Assembly: GCA_963920705.1 (NCBI GenBank)
Contig: OY987240.1
Coordinates: 7,915,676 to 7,979,675 of the forward strand
DNA: 64,000 nt
Source: Odiellus spinosus
Taxonomy: Eukaryota; Arthropoda; Arachnida; Opiliones; Phalangiidae
Direction of reading: 5' to 3'
Part shown: one piece after another, positions 1 through 10,952 of the stretch
Numbering within the stretch: the first letter of the stretch is position 1
How the letters are laid out: every line of letters starts with the position of its first letter
The notes under the pieces: generated by a model
Seen by the model: only the letters and a program-made list of their open reading frames with translations
What the model was told of the DNA's origin: nothing
Databases searched by the model: none
Made by a program: the position numbers and the translations under genes

Positions 1-68
1 TTGGTTTCAGTTCAATCCCCTTTTATTGCTGGGCACAACCTCTAAAAGCAAGAGTCATTAAACAATTA
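1..68. repeat. Left flank of minisatellite element (CTCTAAAAGC-type repeat)
   Basis: This flank contains AACCTCTAAAAGCAAG and is homologous to 30063-30140 in the second copy of the segmental duplication. The CTCTAAAAGCAGAAC-type 15-bp motif recurs in both orientations at 1860-1960, 4780-5275, 5790-5900, 24700-24760 and 30110-30300. Confidence 0.6.
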
Positions 69-1640
69 TAGGCTCTGCTCTTTAAGGCTCTGTTCCTGGA
101 GGCTCTGTTCCTGGAGGCTCTGTTCCTGGAGGCTCTGTTCCTGGAGGCTCTGGTCCTGGAGGCTCTGGTCCTGGAGGCTCTGGTCCTGGAGGCTCTGGTC
201 CTGGAGGCTCTGGTCCTGGAGGCTCTGGTCCCGGAGGCTCTGGTCCCGGAGGCTCTGGTCCCGGAGGCTCTGGTCCCGGAGGCTCTGGTCCCGGAGGCTC
301 TGGTCCCGGAGGCTCTGGTCCCGGAGGCTCTGGTCCCGGAGGCTCTGGTCCCGGAGGCTCTGGTCCCGGAGGCTCTGGTCCCGGAGGCTCTGGTCCCGGA
401 GTCTCTGGTCCCGGAGTCTCTGGTCCCGGAGGCTCTGGTCCCGGAGGCTCTGGTCCCGGAGGCTCTGTTCCCGGAGGCTCTGTTCCTGGAGGCTCTGTTC
501 CTGGAGGCTCTGTTCCTGGAGGCTCTGTTCCTGGAGGCTCTGTTCCTGGAGGCTCTGTTCCTGGAGGCTCTGTTCCTGGAGGCTCTGTTCCTGGAAGCTC
601 TGTTCCTGGAGGCTCTGTTCCTGGAGGCTCTGTTCCTGGAAGCTCTGTTCCTGGAGGCTCTGGTCCTGGAGACTCTGGTCCTGGAGGCTCTGGTCCTGGA
701 GGCTCTGGTCCTGGAGGCTCTGGTCCTGGAGGCTCTGGTCCTGGAGGCTCTGGTCCTGGAGGCTCTGTTCCTGGAGGCTCTGTTCCTGGAGGCTCTGTTC
801 CTGGAGGCTCTGTTCCTGGAGGCTCTGGGCCTGGAGGCTCTGGTCCTGGAGGCTCTGGTCCTGGAGGCTCTGGTCCTGGAGGCTCTGGTCCTGGAGGCTC
901 TGGTCCTGGAAGCTCTGGTCCTGGAGGCTCTGGTCCTGGAGGCTCTGGTCCTGGAGGCTCTGTTCCTGGAGGCTCTGTTCCTGGAGGCTCTGTTCCTTGA
1001 GGCTCTGTTCCTGGAGGCTCTGTTCCTGGAGGCTCTGTTCCTGGAGGCTCTGTTCCTGGAGGCTCTGTTCCTGGAGGCTCTGTTCCTGGAGGCTCTGTTC
1101 CTGGAGGCTCTGGGCCTGGAGGCTCTGGTCCTGGAGGCTCTGGTCCTGGAGGCTCTGGTCCTGGAGGCTCTGGTCCTGGAGGCTCTGGTCCTGGAAGCTC
1201 TGGTCCTGGAGGCTCTGGTCCTGGAGGCTCTGGTCCTGGAGGCTCTGGTCCTGGAGGCTCTGTTCCTGGAGGCTCTGTTCCTGGAGGCTCTGTTCCTGGA
1301 GGCTCTGTTCCTGGAGGCTCTGTTCCTGGAGGCTTTGTTCCTGGAGGCTCTGTTACTGGAGGCAGTGTTCCTGGAGGCTCTGTTCTTGGAGGCTCTGTTC
1401 CTGGAGGCTCTGTTCCTGGAAGCTCTGTTCCTGGAAGCTCTGTTCCTGGAGGCTCTGGGCCTGGAGGCTCTGGGTCTGGAGGCTCTGGGTCTGGAGGCTC
1501 TGGGCTTGGAGGCTCTGCGCTTGGAGGCTCTGCGCTTGGAGGCTCTGCGCTTGGAGGCTCTGCGCTTGGAGGCTCTGCGCTTGGAGGCTCTGCTTTCGGA
1601 GGCTCTGCTTTTTAAGGCTCTGCTTTTGGAGGCTCTGCTC
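69..1640. repeat. 15-bp minisatellite, about 105 units (GGCTCTGTTCCTGGA)
   Basis: The tract is an almost unbroken tandem array of the 15-mer GGCTCTGTTCCTGGA. Variants come in blocks: TTCCTGGA, then GGTCCTGGA, then GGTCCCGGA, then back, then GGGTCTGGA and GCGCTTGGA near the right end. This is typical of local unit homogenisation. The unit is divisible by three and lacks stops in several frames, so long ORFs such as (RLCSW)n on plus and (EQSLQ)n on minus run through it; I regard them as artefacts. The last units (GGCTCTGCTTTTGGA) grade into the dispersed TTTTAGAGGTTTTGC motif, so the array seems to have grown from that repeat. The homologous locus near 30140 has no such array. Confidence 0.95.
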
Positions 1641-2304
1641 TAAAGCTGGATTTTTAAAGGAGCGGATAGCGGTAAAAAATCCAGCGGGTGAGAGAAAAAG
1701 AAGGCGAATCATATCGGAGTGGGTAGCGATTTTTACCCTCATTCCCACCATTTGCACGCTCTCGCGTAAAAAATCGCTTTTATGAAAACGGACTTTTGCT
1801 TAGCGGTAGCGAGAAATTTTCGTTTTTTCTCGCTCCCGCTCAATTTTTGTCCGCTGCTCGCTTTAGAGGGTTTGCTATGGTTTGCCATTTCGTTAGAGCA
1901 GAACCTCTAATAGCGGTGCTTCTAAATGTTTTAGAGTTTTTGCTTTAACGTTATGCTTTTAGAGGTTCTATATCGTGGTTTCGGATATTTCCCTTCTATC
2001 TTCTTGTAACTCTCACGTACAAGAGCCGTCGTCTCTAGGGTTCTCCTTTGACGAGTTTTTTTCTCATTTAGATACGTCCCTTTTATCTACTTAGAGCTGT
2101 TAATTTACTTAACCACCTATACGTAATTGATAGCGAGTAGCGAGACGCGCCAATAAGGATTTGTTTGACGAGATAAATTTCGTAAAGTCCCCCCTACCGC
2201 GCGTCGTAGTTACTCAATGCCCGCACCTTACCCGCCTCTCTTTTCTGATATAGAGGTGTAGTCCGCTAAATACTCAAAAAGTACTGATTTGTGGAAAAAC
2301 TTAC
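1641..2304. repeat. Right flank of minisatellite element, then intron of IR gene A
   Basis: 1860-1960 carries inverted CTCTAA/TTAGAGG motifs such as AGAGCAGAACCTCTAATAGC and TTTTAGAGGTTC, matching 30230-30310 of the second copy. The remainder up to 2304 is unassigned intron sequence downstream of the splice donor of the gene A exon. No gene is recognised here. Confidence 0.5.
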
Positions 2305-2821
2305 AGATAATTCACTTCATCCAAGATTGGTCGCGGTAGTTTCTTATTGAAAATGAAATGTGCATATTTGGTTAAATACGTCTTTTCTCCTATATATAGT
2401 CTTCTCTCGCCGAGTCGGAAATGTTGCAAAAGAAGGATCAAACGGTAGTAATAAAGGAAGTTGTTTTTTATCTCTTTTGGAGTGGAGATGAAAAAGTATT
2501 TCGGGGTACCGTCCGGAAAGATCTCATACATTTTCGAGTGGTATTGTCGATAGTAGATCACTTTCTTCATCATCTTAGCCAATAGTGGAGAGGAATTTTG
2601 ATTTTTGTAAGCGTAGAACGCGAAGGAACCTTTATAGTTTAACAAGGGCCTAGCACGAGGATGTAACTTCATATCTTCGAGTTTGTTTATTCGAACATTC
2701 TTAGAGATCATGAATTCGCTCTTCAAATTGCCCGTGTAAGCCTTCATTATGACCATCGTGCCCAATATCCAAGCACCCAACAGAAGTTTCGCCGATGCTT
2801 GTCGCGGAAAAGTATCCGGAG
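2305..2821 (-). CDS. Ionotropic receptor-like gene A, TM2 and ligand-binding S2 exon
   Basis: This 517-bp exon encodes 171 full codons. It starts after the acceptor TCTTACAG, reads PDTFPRQ, then a membrane segment (LLGAWILGTMVIMKAYTGNL), then a long extracellular stretch ending DEVNYL at a perfect GTAAGT donor. The transmembrane segment followed by YTGNLKS is characteristic of arthropod ionotropic receptors, ligand-gated cation channels of chemosensory neurons related to iGluRs. Exon phase is 1 to 2. Gene B has the same exon at 30394-30916 with two extra codons. The following TM3 exon would lie left of the window. Family assignment is from pattern memory; the ligand is unknown. Confidence 0.82.
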
Positions 2822-3190
2822 CTGTAAGATATTTTAAGTCATTTCGTTAATAATGTTTATTCAAGAATCCATTTAAGACGCTTCGAGAACTCACGAAGGC
2901 GCGTTGTTGCTAACTCGGAAAGGCGCCCGAAAAACCTCCCCGCGAACTAACAAGGAGACTACCCGAGGAAGAATTGGAAAAAACAGATAATCAGGATTAA
3001 CGATAATTGCCGATACGTTCAGTTAATTAAAGTTTTTTTAAATAATATCGCTTTAATTTCGGTAAAAATATACTTAATCTGTTCCGCGAAGTGGAAAGAG
3101 TCAAGCAGGGATACAACGCGCCAACGCTTATCTCTAAGGGGTAAAATTGGTATATACGATGGCTAGAATGGCTAATGACGGATACTCAAC

Positions 3191-3491
3191 TGTTCTGTAG
3201 AAGGTCTGAAGCGTAGTACCAGATGTATTCCAAACATCGAAAACGATTCGCGAACTTCAAACGGATGAAGTTCATTTTCAAAATCCCGCAGACGAGAGAC
3301 AATACAAGCAGACTGATTAACAATGTCATCCAAACTGATCCTTCAATGCCGGACAATGAAAATCTTTTGCCATCACTGATCGTGGGTTTTACGATGGTTA
3401 TAATCTTGTACTCTTCGAAATCATACGCGGGGGGAAAGTGGACCTTATCGACTAATTGGCCTTCGAAAGGTGAAGTAATTGTATGAACATG
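3191..3491 (-). CDS. Ionotropic receptor-like gene A, TM1 and pore exon
   Basis: This 301-bp exon (phase 0 to 1) starts after TTTTGCAG and ends at AACA before GTTGAG. It encodes the end of the S1 ligand-binding half (TITSPFEGQ, then YKIITIVKPTISDGKRFSL), transmembrane segment 1 (WMTLLISLLVLSLVCGIL) and the pore-loop region (FRCLEYIWYYASDLL). A phase-1 splice joins it to the 2305-2821 exon through a Thr codon. Its homologue in gene B has exactly the same length (31405-31705). Selection on the reading frame is suggested by the two copies differing while both remain open. Confidence 0.82.
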
Positions 3492-4309
3492 CTGCAAAAG
3501 ATGCGTACGATTATAAATTTCCTAGGAATACTATTGGCGAAAAAGGTTCTACGCCTTTTGTCCGATGTTGGATCGAAACAAACTACTACGTGATTTCACG
3601 TATTTATTAATTTATTTAGGTTTAAGGGTTTATTCAAAAAGCCTCGAGGGCTTGTAAAATTTGTACAAATTAAAAAAAAACAACAACAAAAAGAAAAGTG
3701 TTTTAAAACTTAAGTATCTAGCTTAAAAGATTACAAAAAAATTACAATGTTAAGCAAAACGAGAGCGCGGACTAATGATAAAATTATAATTCTTAAGAAG
3801 GAATAGGGCAGCGTAATAAGAGTAAAGCGACTAATGCACCATAATTCTCTCTGTCACTTAAGAAAGGGTTGTAGTGAATGGATAGGGCTTTCCTAAATTT
3901 AACCTCGGTAATAATGGAGTGGGTAAAATGACGCTGGCGAATGGACATAAATTAAATGGAGATAATGGGTGTGGAAACGACAAAATGTCGATAATTTTTA
4001 AAGCTTTAAATATCAAAATGACATCTAATAAGAACTAACGAAGATTTCAATTTAAGTGAAAAGCCTAATCTAATAGCAATTGCGTTTTCGCTTGATAATA
4101 GGTACGGCACTCGGCAAATGAGCCTTTATGGCGAGTTACCCATTGACTACCGCCTTAAAAATCACCCTCCTCTCACGAAGCATGGGCGGCCTTTGATCGT
4201 AACGTAGGCAACGAGCTATTATTTTCCCACTATTATAGCCGCCACTAGTCGCGTTCAGTACTAGGCCTTGGAATCGATATAAAATATAAATAGTTTCAAA
4301 AACGTTGTT
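3492..4309. other. Intron of gene A, no gene seen
   Basis: This stretch lies between the 7182-7281 and 3191-3491 exons. About 4020-4260 aligns with 32030-32150 of the second copy (shared GAAGATTTCAATTTAAG and AACGTAGGCAACGAGC). After that the first copy carries ~2.8 kb of inserted repeats before homology resumes near 7070. No conserved ORF is visible. Confidence 0.5.
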
Positions 4310-4560
4310 TTCAATACAAGACGGAAAATAAGTAAAGTGTGTTTTGAATATTTTTTATCAATTTTTATCAAAGGTAAATAATCTCGGGTATTTGACTGTT
4401 TTGGAGGTGAAGAACTAAAGATTTTTCTACCAACTCTTCCTATGCCAGCCCAATTTAATGGACCCTGCTTCTTATATTTTTTCAATCAAGCATTTCTTAT
4501 TCGTTTACTTTATTTTGAAGGTTCATTTCGTTTCGTATCACGAAATAGGCCAAAATGGAT
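4310..4560. repeat. Dispersed repeat X, copy 1
   Basis: It shares AATAATCTCGGGTATTTGAC and flanking sequence, including GGAGGTGAAGAACTAAAG and TTTCGTTTCGTATCA, with 6640-6860 in the same orientation. Small ORFs on both strands here are not conserved between the two copies and look spurious. Confidence 0.6.
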
Positions 4561-4779
4561 TGATACTTTCTACGAATTTTATAGTTTATTTAATCCCCCG
4601 AATATCTTGGCAACTGTGCCGCATTTTGGAAAAGCCGATTCTAATATCACAATTCCACCAAAACTGTAAGTTTCAGATATTACCGAGTTCGGTTGAGTAT
4701 TTTACAGAGAGGATGGGTAGGAAAAAGTACTGTCGTCCTTTGATTTACTTGAAATGCTTTGCCCCTTAATTATTTCTAA

Positions 4780-5275
4780 AACATCTAAGTGCACAAGCTC
4801 TAACTATTTTATAGGTTAAGCTCTTAAGAACCCTAAAAGTGGCAAATCATCTAAAGTCAAAACCTCTAAGAGCGGAACTTCTTCGAATATTCCTCCCTAT
4901 AAAAGCAGAACCTCTAAGCCCCAAAATAATCTAAGCGAAACTTCTAAGAGCAAAATCTATAAGAGCAGAACTAAATAGTTGTAAGGATGGGTTAATTCGA
5001 GGGATTAACTAACGGGTTAGGCAACCCTCTAAAGTCAAAACCTCTAAAAGCTGAACTTTTAAGAGCAGAACTTATAAATGTTTTAAAGGTTTTGCTTTTT
5101 AGAAGTTTTGTTTTTAGAGGTTATGCCCAAAATAAATGGGGGCTGTACAGAAAATAACCATATTAATTTATAAGCAAAACCCCCTAAAAGTAAAACTTCT
5201 AAGAGAAGAACTTTTATTCTTCTTTCTTTTTTTTTAGAAGCTCTTATAGGCTTTGCTCTCAGAAGTTTTGTATAT
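4780..5275. repeat. Inverted CTCTAAAAGCAGAAC / TTTTAGAGGTTTTGC repeat clusters
   Basis: Degenerate 15-bp units such as AACCTCTAAGAGCGG, GCAGAACCTCTAAG and AACTTCTAAGAGC occupy 4850-5070. The reverse complement (TTTTGCTTTTTAGAAG, TTTTTAGAGG) follows directly at 5085-5125. The pattern then repeats at 5180-5275. The arms can fold back on themselves. No coding potential is recognised. Confidence 0.55.
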
Positions 5276-5276
5276 G

Positions 5277-5795
5277 TTGTTCTGGGTTCTACCCCGATTC
5301 GACCAAAACATTTGGCCCAATTCCCATTTCGCCCAATCTCAATTGGCCCAAACTCAATTGGCCCAATCCTAACTGGCCCAATCCCAACTGGCCCAATTCC
5401 CAATCAGCCCAATTTATTCTTATTTCGCCCAATCCACACACAACTAAGGCATATGCGAACAAAATCCTCTTGATCGGTTCCTTCGTCCTGTTTAATTATT
5501 TCTACCTAACCTAACCTAACCCAACCTAACAATTTTAGGCGAAACGGGAAAAGGAATTTTAGGTTGAGCGAAATGGGAATAGATAATTCTTTACTAACTG
5601 ATAAAACGATTGGGCGAAGTGGGATTGGGCGAATTGGGACAAGGAAATTTTGGATTGGGCGAATTGGGAATCAATAATTTTGGGCCAAATGATAATACGT
5701 TTGGGTGAAGTAGGATTGGGCGAAATGGGAATAGATAATTTTGGGCGAAATATTTGGGCGAAATGGGAACAAACCGTTGTTCTGGGGTTTAGAGT
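5277..5795. mobile_element. Foldback-like element 1 (GGCCCAATTCCC arms)
   Basis: The left arm (5310-5430) is a run of ~15-bp units of type TTGGCCCAATCCCAAC. The right arm (5580-5770) holds the reverse complement (GATTGGGCGAAGTGG, GGGCGAAATGGGAA). The interior has CCTAACCTAACC tracts. The element is flanked by a near-identical direct sequence, GTTGTTCTGGG at 5276 and 5778, which could be a target duplication or pre-existing repeat. No transposase is present. Confidence 0.5.
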
Positions 5796-6005
5796 TTCTG
5801 CTTTTAGAGGTTACGCAATTTTTCCTGCAGGCCAAAACTTCTAATATCTCCGCCCTTTTAGAGTTTCTGCCCTTTAGAAGTTTTGCTTTTAGAGGTTTTG
5901 CATCTTTACACGGGAGTGTTAAGGGGGGAACAAAAAGGGGAACTGGGGTTAAAATATTTGTGACACATCATATGTCGCCCTCTTACCATAGAGGGAAACA
6001 ATATT

Positions 6006-6039
<34 letters not shown>

Positions 6040-6288
6040 CGGAACTTCCGGAAGAGAGCTTGGCTCCTTTCGGCAGTCTTTCAGTAATCGGTATGCGTTC
6101 GGGAATTTTAGGAAAGCATCAATTTTTCGTTAACGTTTGGTTTGGTGATGTAGATTTTACAATTACAATAAACACAATATTTTAACCATTGTTATTCAAT
6201 ACTAAAATTTAAAACTGAAGACCACGTTCCGAACCTTCAAATTCCAGATCGTAAAATTATTTTTAAAATCTGGATGGCGCGATAGTAG
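5796..6288. repeat. TTTTAGAGG motifs and 30-bp poly-T tract
   Basis: 5800-5900 carries more TTTTAGAGGTTTTGC motifs. A pure T run lies at about 6008-6039. I see no gene. Confidence 0.6.
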
Positions 6289-6654
6289 TTGGTTTATCAC
6301 GTGATGTTCTATACCCCACTGCGACCTCCTAAAATTTCTACCCACCCCTTTCCCCCTTTTTTGGTAGTTGGCATAGATACCCGCTTAGAGCTCGGCGCTT
6401 CATTTCTATTCCTGCGCTTATTTTTCCATGACGTTGCAAAGCGACGAAAGTGCGAAATTTTTTCCATTCCCAAAGCCCACGAGAACAGCGATAAAATGCG
6501 CCAATGGCTAAAAATTTGGGAAAAAACGTGTCCACCAAGTGCTGTAAAGGAACACTGGTTTGTCTGTTCAAAGCAATACACACGTACTATGCTATTGTTT
6601 AAAAAAGATAAGCGAATGCGTAGCTTTCTACGAATGGTTTTAATACAAGACTGA
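6289..6654 (+). pseudogene. THAP-like zinc-finger fragment, probable transposon relic
   Basis: The 121-codon ORF contains a THAP-like order of residues: a Cys in KCEIFSIPKAHE, a Trp in MRQWLKIWEK, a conserved Pro, and VCSKQY where THAP domains have VCSKHF. THAP domains (C2CH) bind DNA in P-element-type transposases and in host factors. The final His is Gln here and no catalytic region follows, so this would be a dead fragment. A chance resemblance cannot be excluded. It is followed directly by dispersed repeat X copy 2. Confidence 0.3.
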
Positions 6655-6860
6655 AAATAAGTAAAGTGTTGCCTGAATATTTTTATATATTTTTATGAAG
6701 GGTAAATAATCTCGGGTATTTGACTGTTTTGGAGCTGAAGAACTAAAGATTTTTTCTAGCTTCTCCTCCTGCGCCAACTCGAGTTAATGAGCCCTGCTTC
6801 AGATTTATTTTAAACAAGCGTTTTTATTCGTTTCTTTATTTCTTTCATTTCGTATCAGGA
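6640..6860. repeat. Dispersed repeat X, copy 2
   Basis: Direct copy of 4310-4560, sharing AATAATCTCGGGTATTTGAC, GAAGAACTAAAGATTTT and TTTCATTTCGTATCA. Both copies lie in the part of the first segment that the second segment lacks. Confidence 0.6.
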
Positions 6861-6944
6861 TGGAGACCCCATTGTATTAACCCGAAGTAGGGTTCACGTA
6901 TTTAAGTTCATAACTTCAATCCACAAAAAGCAAACAGAAAGTAC

Positions 6945-7060
6945 ACAAAAACTAGCTTTGCTTCGCACTTCTAAAAAAGTGAATTTATACCCAACGTATG
7001 TCGACCATCGTTGGGTATAAAGACATTTTTTAGAAGCGCGAAGCAAAGCTACGTTTTTGT
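6945..7060. repeat. Near-perfect 116-bp palindrome (hairpin MITE)
   Basis: The outer arms ACAAAAACTAGCTTTGCTTC and GAAGCAAAGCTACGTTTTTG pair, as do CTTCTAAAAAA with TTTTTTAGAAG and TATACCCAACG with CGTTGGGTATA. Only about 12 bases form the loop. The TGCTTCGCAC...AAAA terminus resembles the termini of the foldback MITE at 18769-19268. Confidence 0.7.
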
Positions 7061-7181
7061 ATAATAAGCTTAAAACTATTCGTGGCGATTTGAATATCGG
7101 TTTGATTTTACCGTTTCAAATCGATTAAGAAATGCTAGTCGACCTTTCTTCGTACAAATATATTTATATGTTGATACTTAC

Positions 7182-7281
7182 ACCAGTGTATACAAGGTCG
7201 AAAATGTCGTCGCCTGTGGTTTGAGACGTCTTATTGGCTCGTAACGATGCTATGGCGTCACTCAATTTTACAAATACAAAA
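7182..7281 (-). CDS. Ionotropic receptor-like gene A, S1 ligand-binding exon
   Basis: This 100-bp exon (phase 2 to 0) lies between AAATTTTCAG and the consensus donor GTAAGT. It reads FVFVKLSDAIASLRANKTS then GDDIFDLVYTG, and splices in phase to HVHTITSPFEGQ of the next exon, giving the usual IR S1 arrangement. Gene B has an exon of identical length at 34272-34371 with conserved residues and the same splice signals. Matching length, phase and signals in two diverged copies are the best evidence that it is real. Confidence 0.78.
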
Positions 7282-7369
7282 CTGAAAATTTTTAACACAA
7301 TGAATATTGATGACGAAAATTTTCTATTGAACCTTTTTTTATGACTCGATAACCTACGATTTGAATTGA

Positions 7370-7716
7370 CAGGGTTGCCACAGGTCAGGGAAAACAGGGA
7401 AAGTCAGTCAATTTGAAAACGAACCAAAAAAGTCAGGGAAAAGTCAGGAAATTTTAAAATATTTTAAAGATCTTTCAAGAAGCCAGGTAATTACAGATTT
7501 GAAGCTGACCGTGTCAGTTGTATAGATTACAACAAAGATACGCAAAAAGTTTGGCGAACGCGAATATATAAAAAATAAAAGGTTAAAAATTGCGTAGAAT
7601 TAGCTGAAACGGTCAGGAAAAATCGATGGAAAAGGTCAGGGAAAAACCTGGAAAAGGTCAGGGAGAAACCAGGAAAAGTCAGGGAATTTGAATTTGGAAA
7701 AACTGTGGTAACCCTG
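7370..7716. mobile_element. hAT-like non-autonomous element
   Basis: The ends CAGGGTTGCCACAG and CTGTGGTAACCCTG are inverted repeats of the CAGGG type seen in many hAT elements. The interior repeats GTCAGGGAAAA several times. TTGAATT occurs within 1-2 bases of both ends and may be the target duplication. The homologous position in the second segment (about 34455) has no insertion, so this copy arrived after the duplication. Confidence 0.72.
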
Positions 7717-8862
7717 ATTGAATTTTTTCAGTCTGTGTTGTACTTTTCAATCGTGATACAACCTTCGGGTTTTTTCAAAAGATTGTTCTCGCCATTTATA
7801 AGGACGGTATTTTAGGGTCAATAGTTGGTATTATAAAAGTTCACTTCGTCCCAACCTTGAAAAGCGCTACATCTTCCGTAGAAGCGGGTTCTATTTAACG
7901 TCTCTTTTTGTTATTTTCAAACCTGGAAAAAGTAAAGATAATCCTTTACTTGACAAAAGGCAACATCTTCGATAGAGACTGGTGTTTTAACGCCTTTTTT
8001 GGCTGGTTCCAAGGTTATTTTATAATACCAATTATTATATATCGAGCCAGAAAATCTATGAAAGCGCCAAGTTTTTGAATTATTTCCAAATAAAATGGCA
8101 TTGTTAAAATCGGTAATATACCGGCTTTGGGACAAAATACACGTGCTGAAAACGACGAACCGAAAGACTTTACCTAAATCTTCCCAAAAAGTATAGAACG
8201 TTTCCTAAATACTGTTTTTACTGAATATTAGCTATTTGGAAAATCAGTCAAAATCTTTTACGTTGTTTTTTACTTCAGTTTTCATAGATAATCAGGGGTG
8301 GTGCGGAAATGACTGCTCAGTTTTACATTGAGCCGAGATCCTAATTTTACAAGAGATTCGCTTCGTTTGCAAATGAACTCATCTCCGAGTATTAACGAAT
8401 TCGGAATTTCCAAACTCATAAACCAACTTTCAGGGACTACGGCCATTGGGGTACAAATATTATGAAGAATCTTCGCGACAGATGGAGTAGTCCTCCTAAA
8501 TCTGAACGCTTCTAATTCCGAATACATTTAAAGATGGAAGGACTCATTTTGTAAGAATTGGGCTATTCGCGGAACGCGACCTCGACACTCTAGGAAAAGA
8601 CCCGGAGAAGATACGACCCTAATTAGCCAACCACGATAATTAGCTTAATTAATTAGACCGTCATTAAGGGAATGCTTCCCTTTAGAGTCTCGGAAATAAG
8701 GTTTTACGAGCTCCGGAAAAATACCGTCGGCACAAAAACTTCTCAAAGCCAGAATTTGCCCACAAACTCTTCGCGAAAACGTAATTTCAAAATATGTCTA
8801 AGAAATTCTTAACGGTGTACTAAAATAGATGGAAATTTGCTATAGGAACAACTTCCGCGCCA
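7717..8862. other. Intron of gene A, shared with second segment up to ~8340
   Basis: 7740-8340 aligns with 34460-34890. Two minus ORFs (7917-8135 and 8282-8527) lie here. The first is largely deleted in the second copy, and its apparent splice phases do not fit the neighbouring exons, so I treat both as intronic. 8340-9470 has no counterpart in the second segment. Confidence 0.45.
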
Positions 8863-9125
8863 CGAATCGAGAAACGAGTGTCACCAATGGATTACTTGGC
8901 CGAATTTACCGACTTAATGGCGGAATTAGCGGGCTTGAGCCAGTATTTGCGAAGATACTGACGATTTCCTTCGAATTTAGGATTTCTTTACGGGTTCTAT
9001 GCCAAAGCGATGCAAAATTTTAAAATCGCCCATAACTTCGCAAATACTGGTTCGATCGCGCTAATTCCGCCGCTTCACTGTTAAATTCGGCCAAGAAATT
9101 CATTGGTGACACTCGTTACTCAATT
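8863..9125. mobile_element. Foldback MITE with ~90-bp arms
   Basis: The left arm begins AACGAGTGTCACCAATGG and continues with TTGGCCGAATTTA, GCGGAATTAGCG and CAGTATTTGCGAAG. The right arm contains the reverse complement of each in order and ends CATTGGTGACACTCGTT. The loop is about 80 bp. No ORF of note. It lies in the section absent from the second segment. Confidence 0.65.
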
Positions 9126-10500
9126 GGAGGCGTACGAATGTGGTTCCTTTTGCAAATTTGGGATTTTTTTTATATGTTATAAGATAGTTCAGATTTAGAA
9201 GCAGGGGGTGTTCAGAATTGGAATCGGGGCGTTCAGAATTAGAAGCCGCTACTGTCGTCTTTAGAAGTACTCGTCATGGAATGATGAAAACTAGCGCAAC
9301 GGGTTCGCGATTATTCAAACTTGATATTAGATAGTTAAATTCTTCGGTAAAAATTCCATAGCAATCGAGATAGGCGACCTTACCATAGATGGCGTGCCTG
9401 CCCCTCGATCGCTCTCTATCTCTCTCAAAAGACAAGATTACCTATAAACCCGTTGCTATGGGAAACGAGTTGAGATTAGGAGGGGAAAGATATAGCGCGA
9501 GGGGGGGGGGCTACCGACGTGTTTGTTTCGCTCATCATAGCCAATCAGAATGGGATGTACGAAAGCGCCACCTCTTAACAGATCCGCGCGTAAAGATGTA
9601 CCCCAATGGCGCGCTGTTTTTTTTTTTTTTTTTTTTTTTACTCCTATTTTCGTGGCTCACAATTGTAGTTTGTTCTACTGTACACGGGAAAACTTGATCC
9701 TATCCTTTAATGAAATACGGTCTTACGTGACGTTTGATAAGTTTAATAAAACATGTTGCAAGACCGAAGCAGCAGGGTTCAATTGTTTATGGCCCAGAAG
9801 GTATCTTCTAGTATCCTTCTCGCTCCAATCAACGTCATGCTGACGAAAATAATTATAATTAATTGTACACAATATTTTACTGCCTTAGATTCTTTATATT
9901 AGCGAAGCGGGTATTGAAATAAAAACAGCTTGGAGAAGCCATAGAGGGCGTTGTCGATTCTTCCGTGATTAGTTCGCATTTTCAATAACAAATTCGTACT
10001 CCTACGCGTGTTTTAAGGCTCTTCTTCCCTTAAAACGACGATTTTGTGCTTTGGTTATATCTACTTTTTATACAGATTTCTACAGTTAGAAATACGAGGG
10101 TTTCAAATATTATAGACAAATGTCTGCTTAATGTATTAGTGCTAGAGAATTTCTTATGAAATATCGGGATCATTGGTTATAATTATCCAAAGTCAGTTAA
10201 GATTTGGCCTTACATGACTCCCTTTCAGCCTAACGTTTTGTAGAACTAGCAAACCGATGGGGCCGCGAAATGTGGCGTTTTGTTTAAAACATTTGTACGC
10301 GTGATTTGAGTACTTTTTGATTCTTTTATCTTTATTATTTTAAAAGATATTTAGGTTTAAAGTTGAAGTTATAGGCCTGTAATTTCATTTGTAAATACTG
10401 TATCATCGTAAAAATAGCCTCAAATCATAGACCGAAATCACACCTTTTTTTCAAAGCTATTAATTGATAATTATGCTTGATTAAATTTCAATAAACTTAC
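9126..10500. other. Intron of gene A, no gene seen
   Basis: 9460-9935 aligns with 34890-35460 (shared GAAAGCGCCACCTCT and ACGGTCTTACGTGACG). It includes a T run at about 9608-9638 and one copy of the 28-bp unit that is amplified at 34938 in the second segment. From about 9940 the second segment has lost everything to 11370. Confidence 0.5.
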
Positions 10501-10844
10501 GATGAAATAAACCCTTCTATTTTATCCATCGCGTTAACCCAGAGTCCTAGTTCCCAATAAAACCCGCCAGAGGTAGACGGTGTTTCCAAAACGAAGAAAA
10601 TGTTTTTCTCCCGCTTAGAAAGGGGAACTCTGACCCCTTTACAATAGATAAGACCCATTGTAATCGTGGCCTGCGTTCCGACTGTCAGGTGTTTTCTTCT
10701 TCTCGATATCCCGACAAAAAAAAAAAGGATCCCCTGTTCGATGTAGAGCGCCATCTGATGTTTCAAATCGGTAACTTTCGGCGGAAAAGTAGCCTTAAAG
10801 CCGATTAATTTGGTGGTGATTGGTGACGTCTCTCCGCTGAATAG
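10501..10844 (-). CDS. Ionotropic receptor-like gene A, N-terminal / S1 exon
   Basis: This 344-bp exon has an acceptor TTTTGTTTTAG and a consensus GTAAGT donor, phase 0 to 2. It is open throughout and encodes LFSGETSPITTKLIGFK near the start and GFYWELGLWVNAMDKIEGF near the end. The phase-2 end fits exactly onto the phase-2 start of 7182-7281 (Ser codon split). The start fits the phase-0 end of the 12818 exon. By position it should carry part of the amino-terminal domain and the first lobe of the ligand-binding domain, but the sequence alone is not diagnostic. It is missing from gene B. Confidence 0.65.
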
Positions 10845-10952
10845 CTAAAACAAAATGGTTAAGCCCATAGGATCACGTACACATCTTACGGTTGTAAACG
10901 CCTGAAGTCTGTGTGGTTCCATGTTCGCTTTTTTCCACGTTTGTCACATTCT

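Noticed and set aside
997..1785. 262-codon repeat ORF and its minus-strand counterpart
   Set aside because: Frame artefacts of the 15-bp minisatellite: pentapeptide repeats with no start context or flanking exon.
7917..8527. Two minus ORFs as extra IR exons
   Set aside because: Their possible splice phases do not fit, the 10501 and 7182 exons already join in phase without them, and the second copy has lost most of the first.
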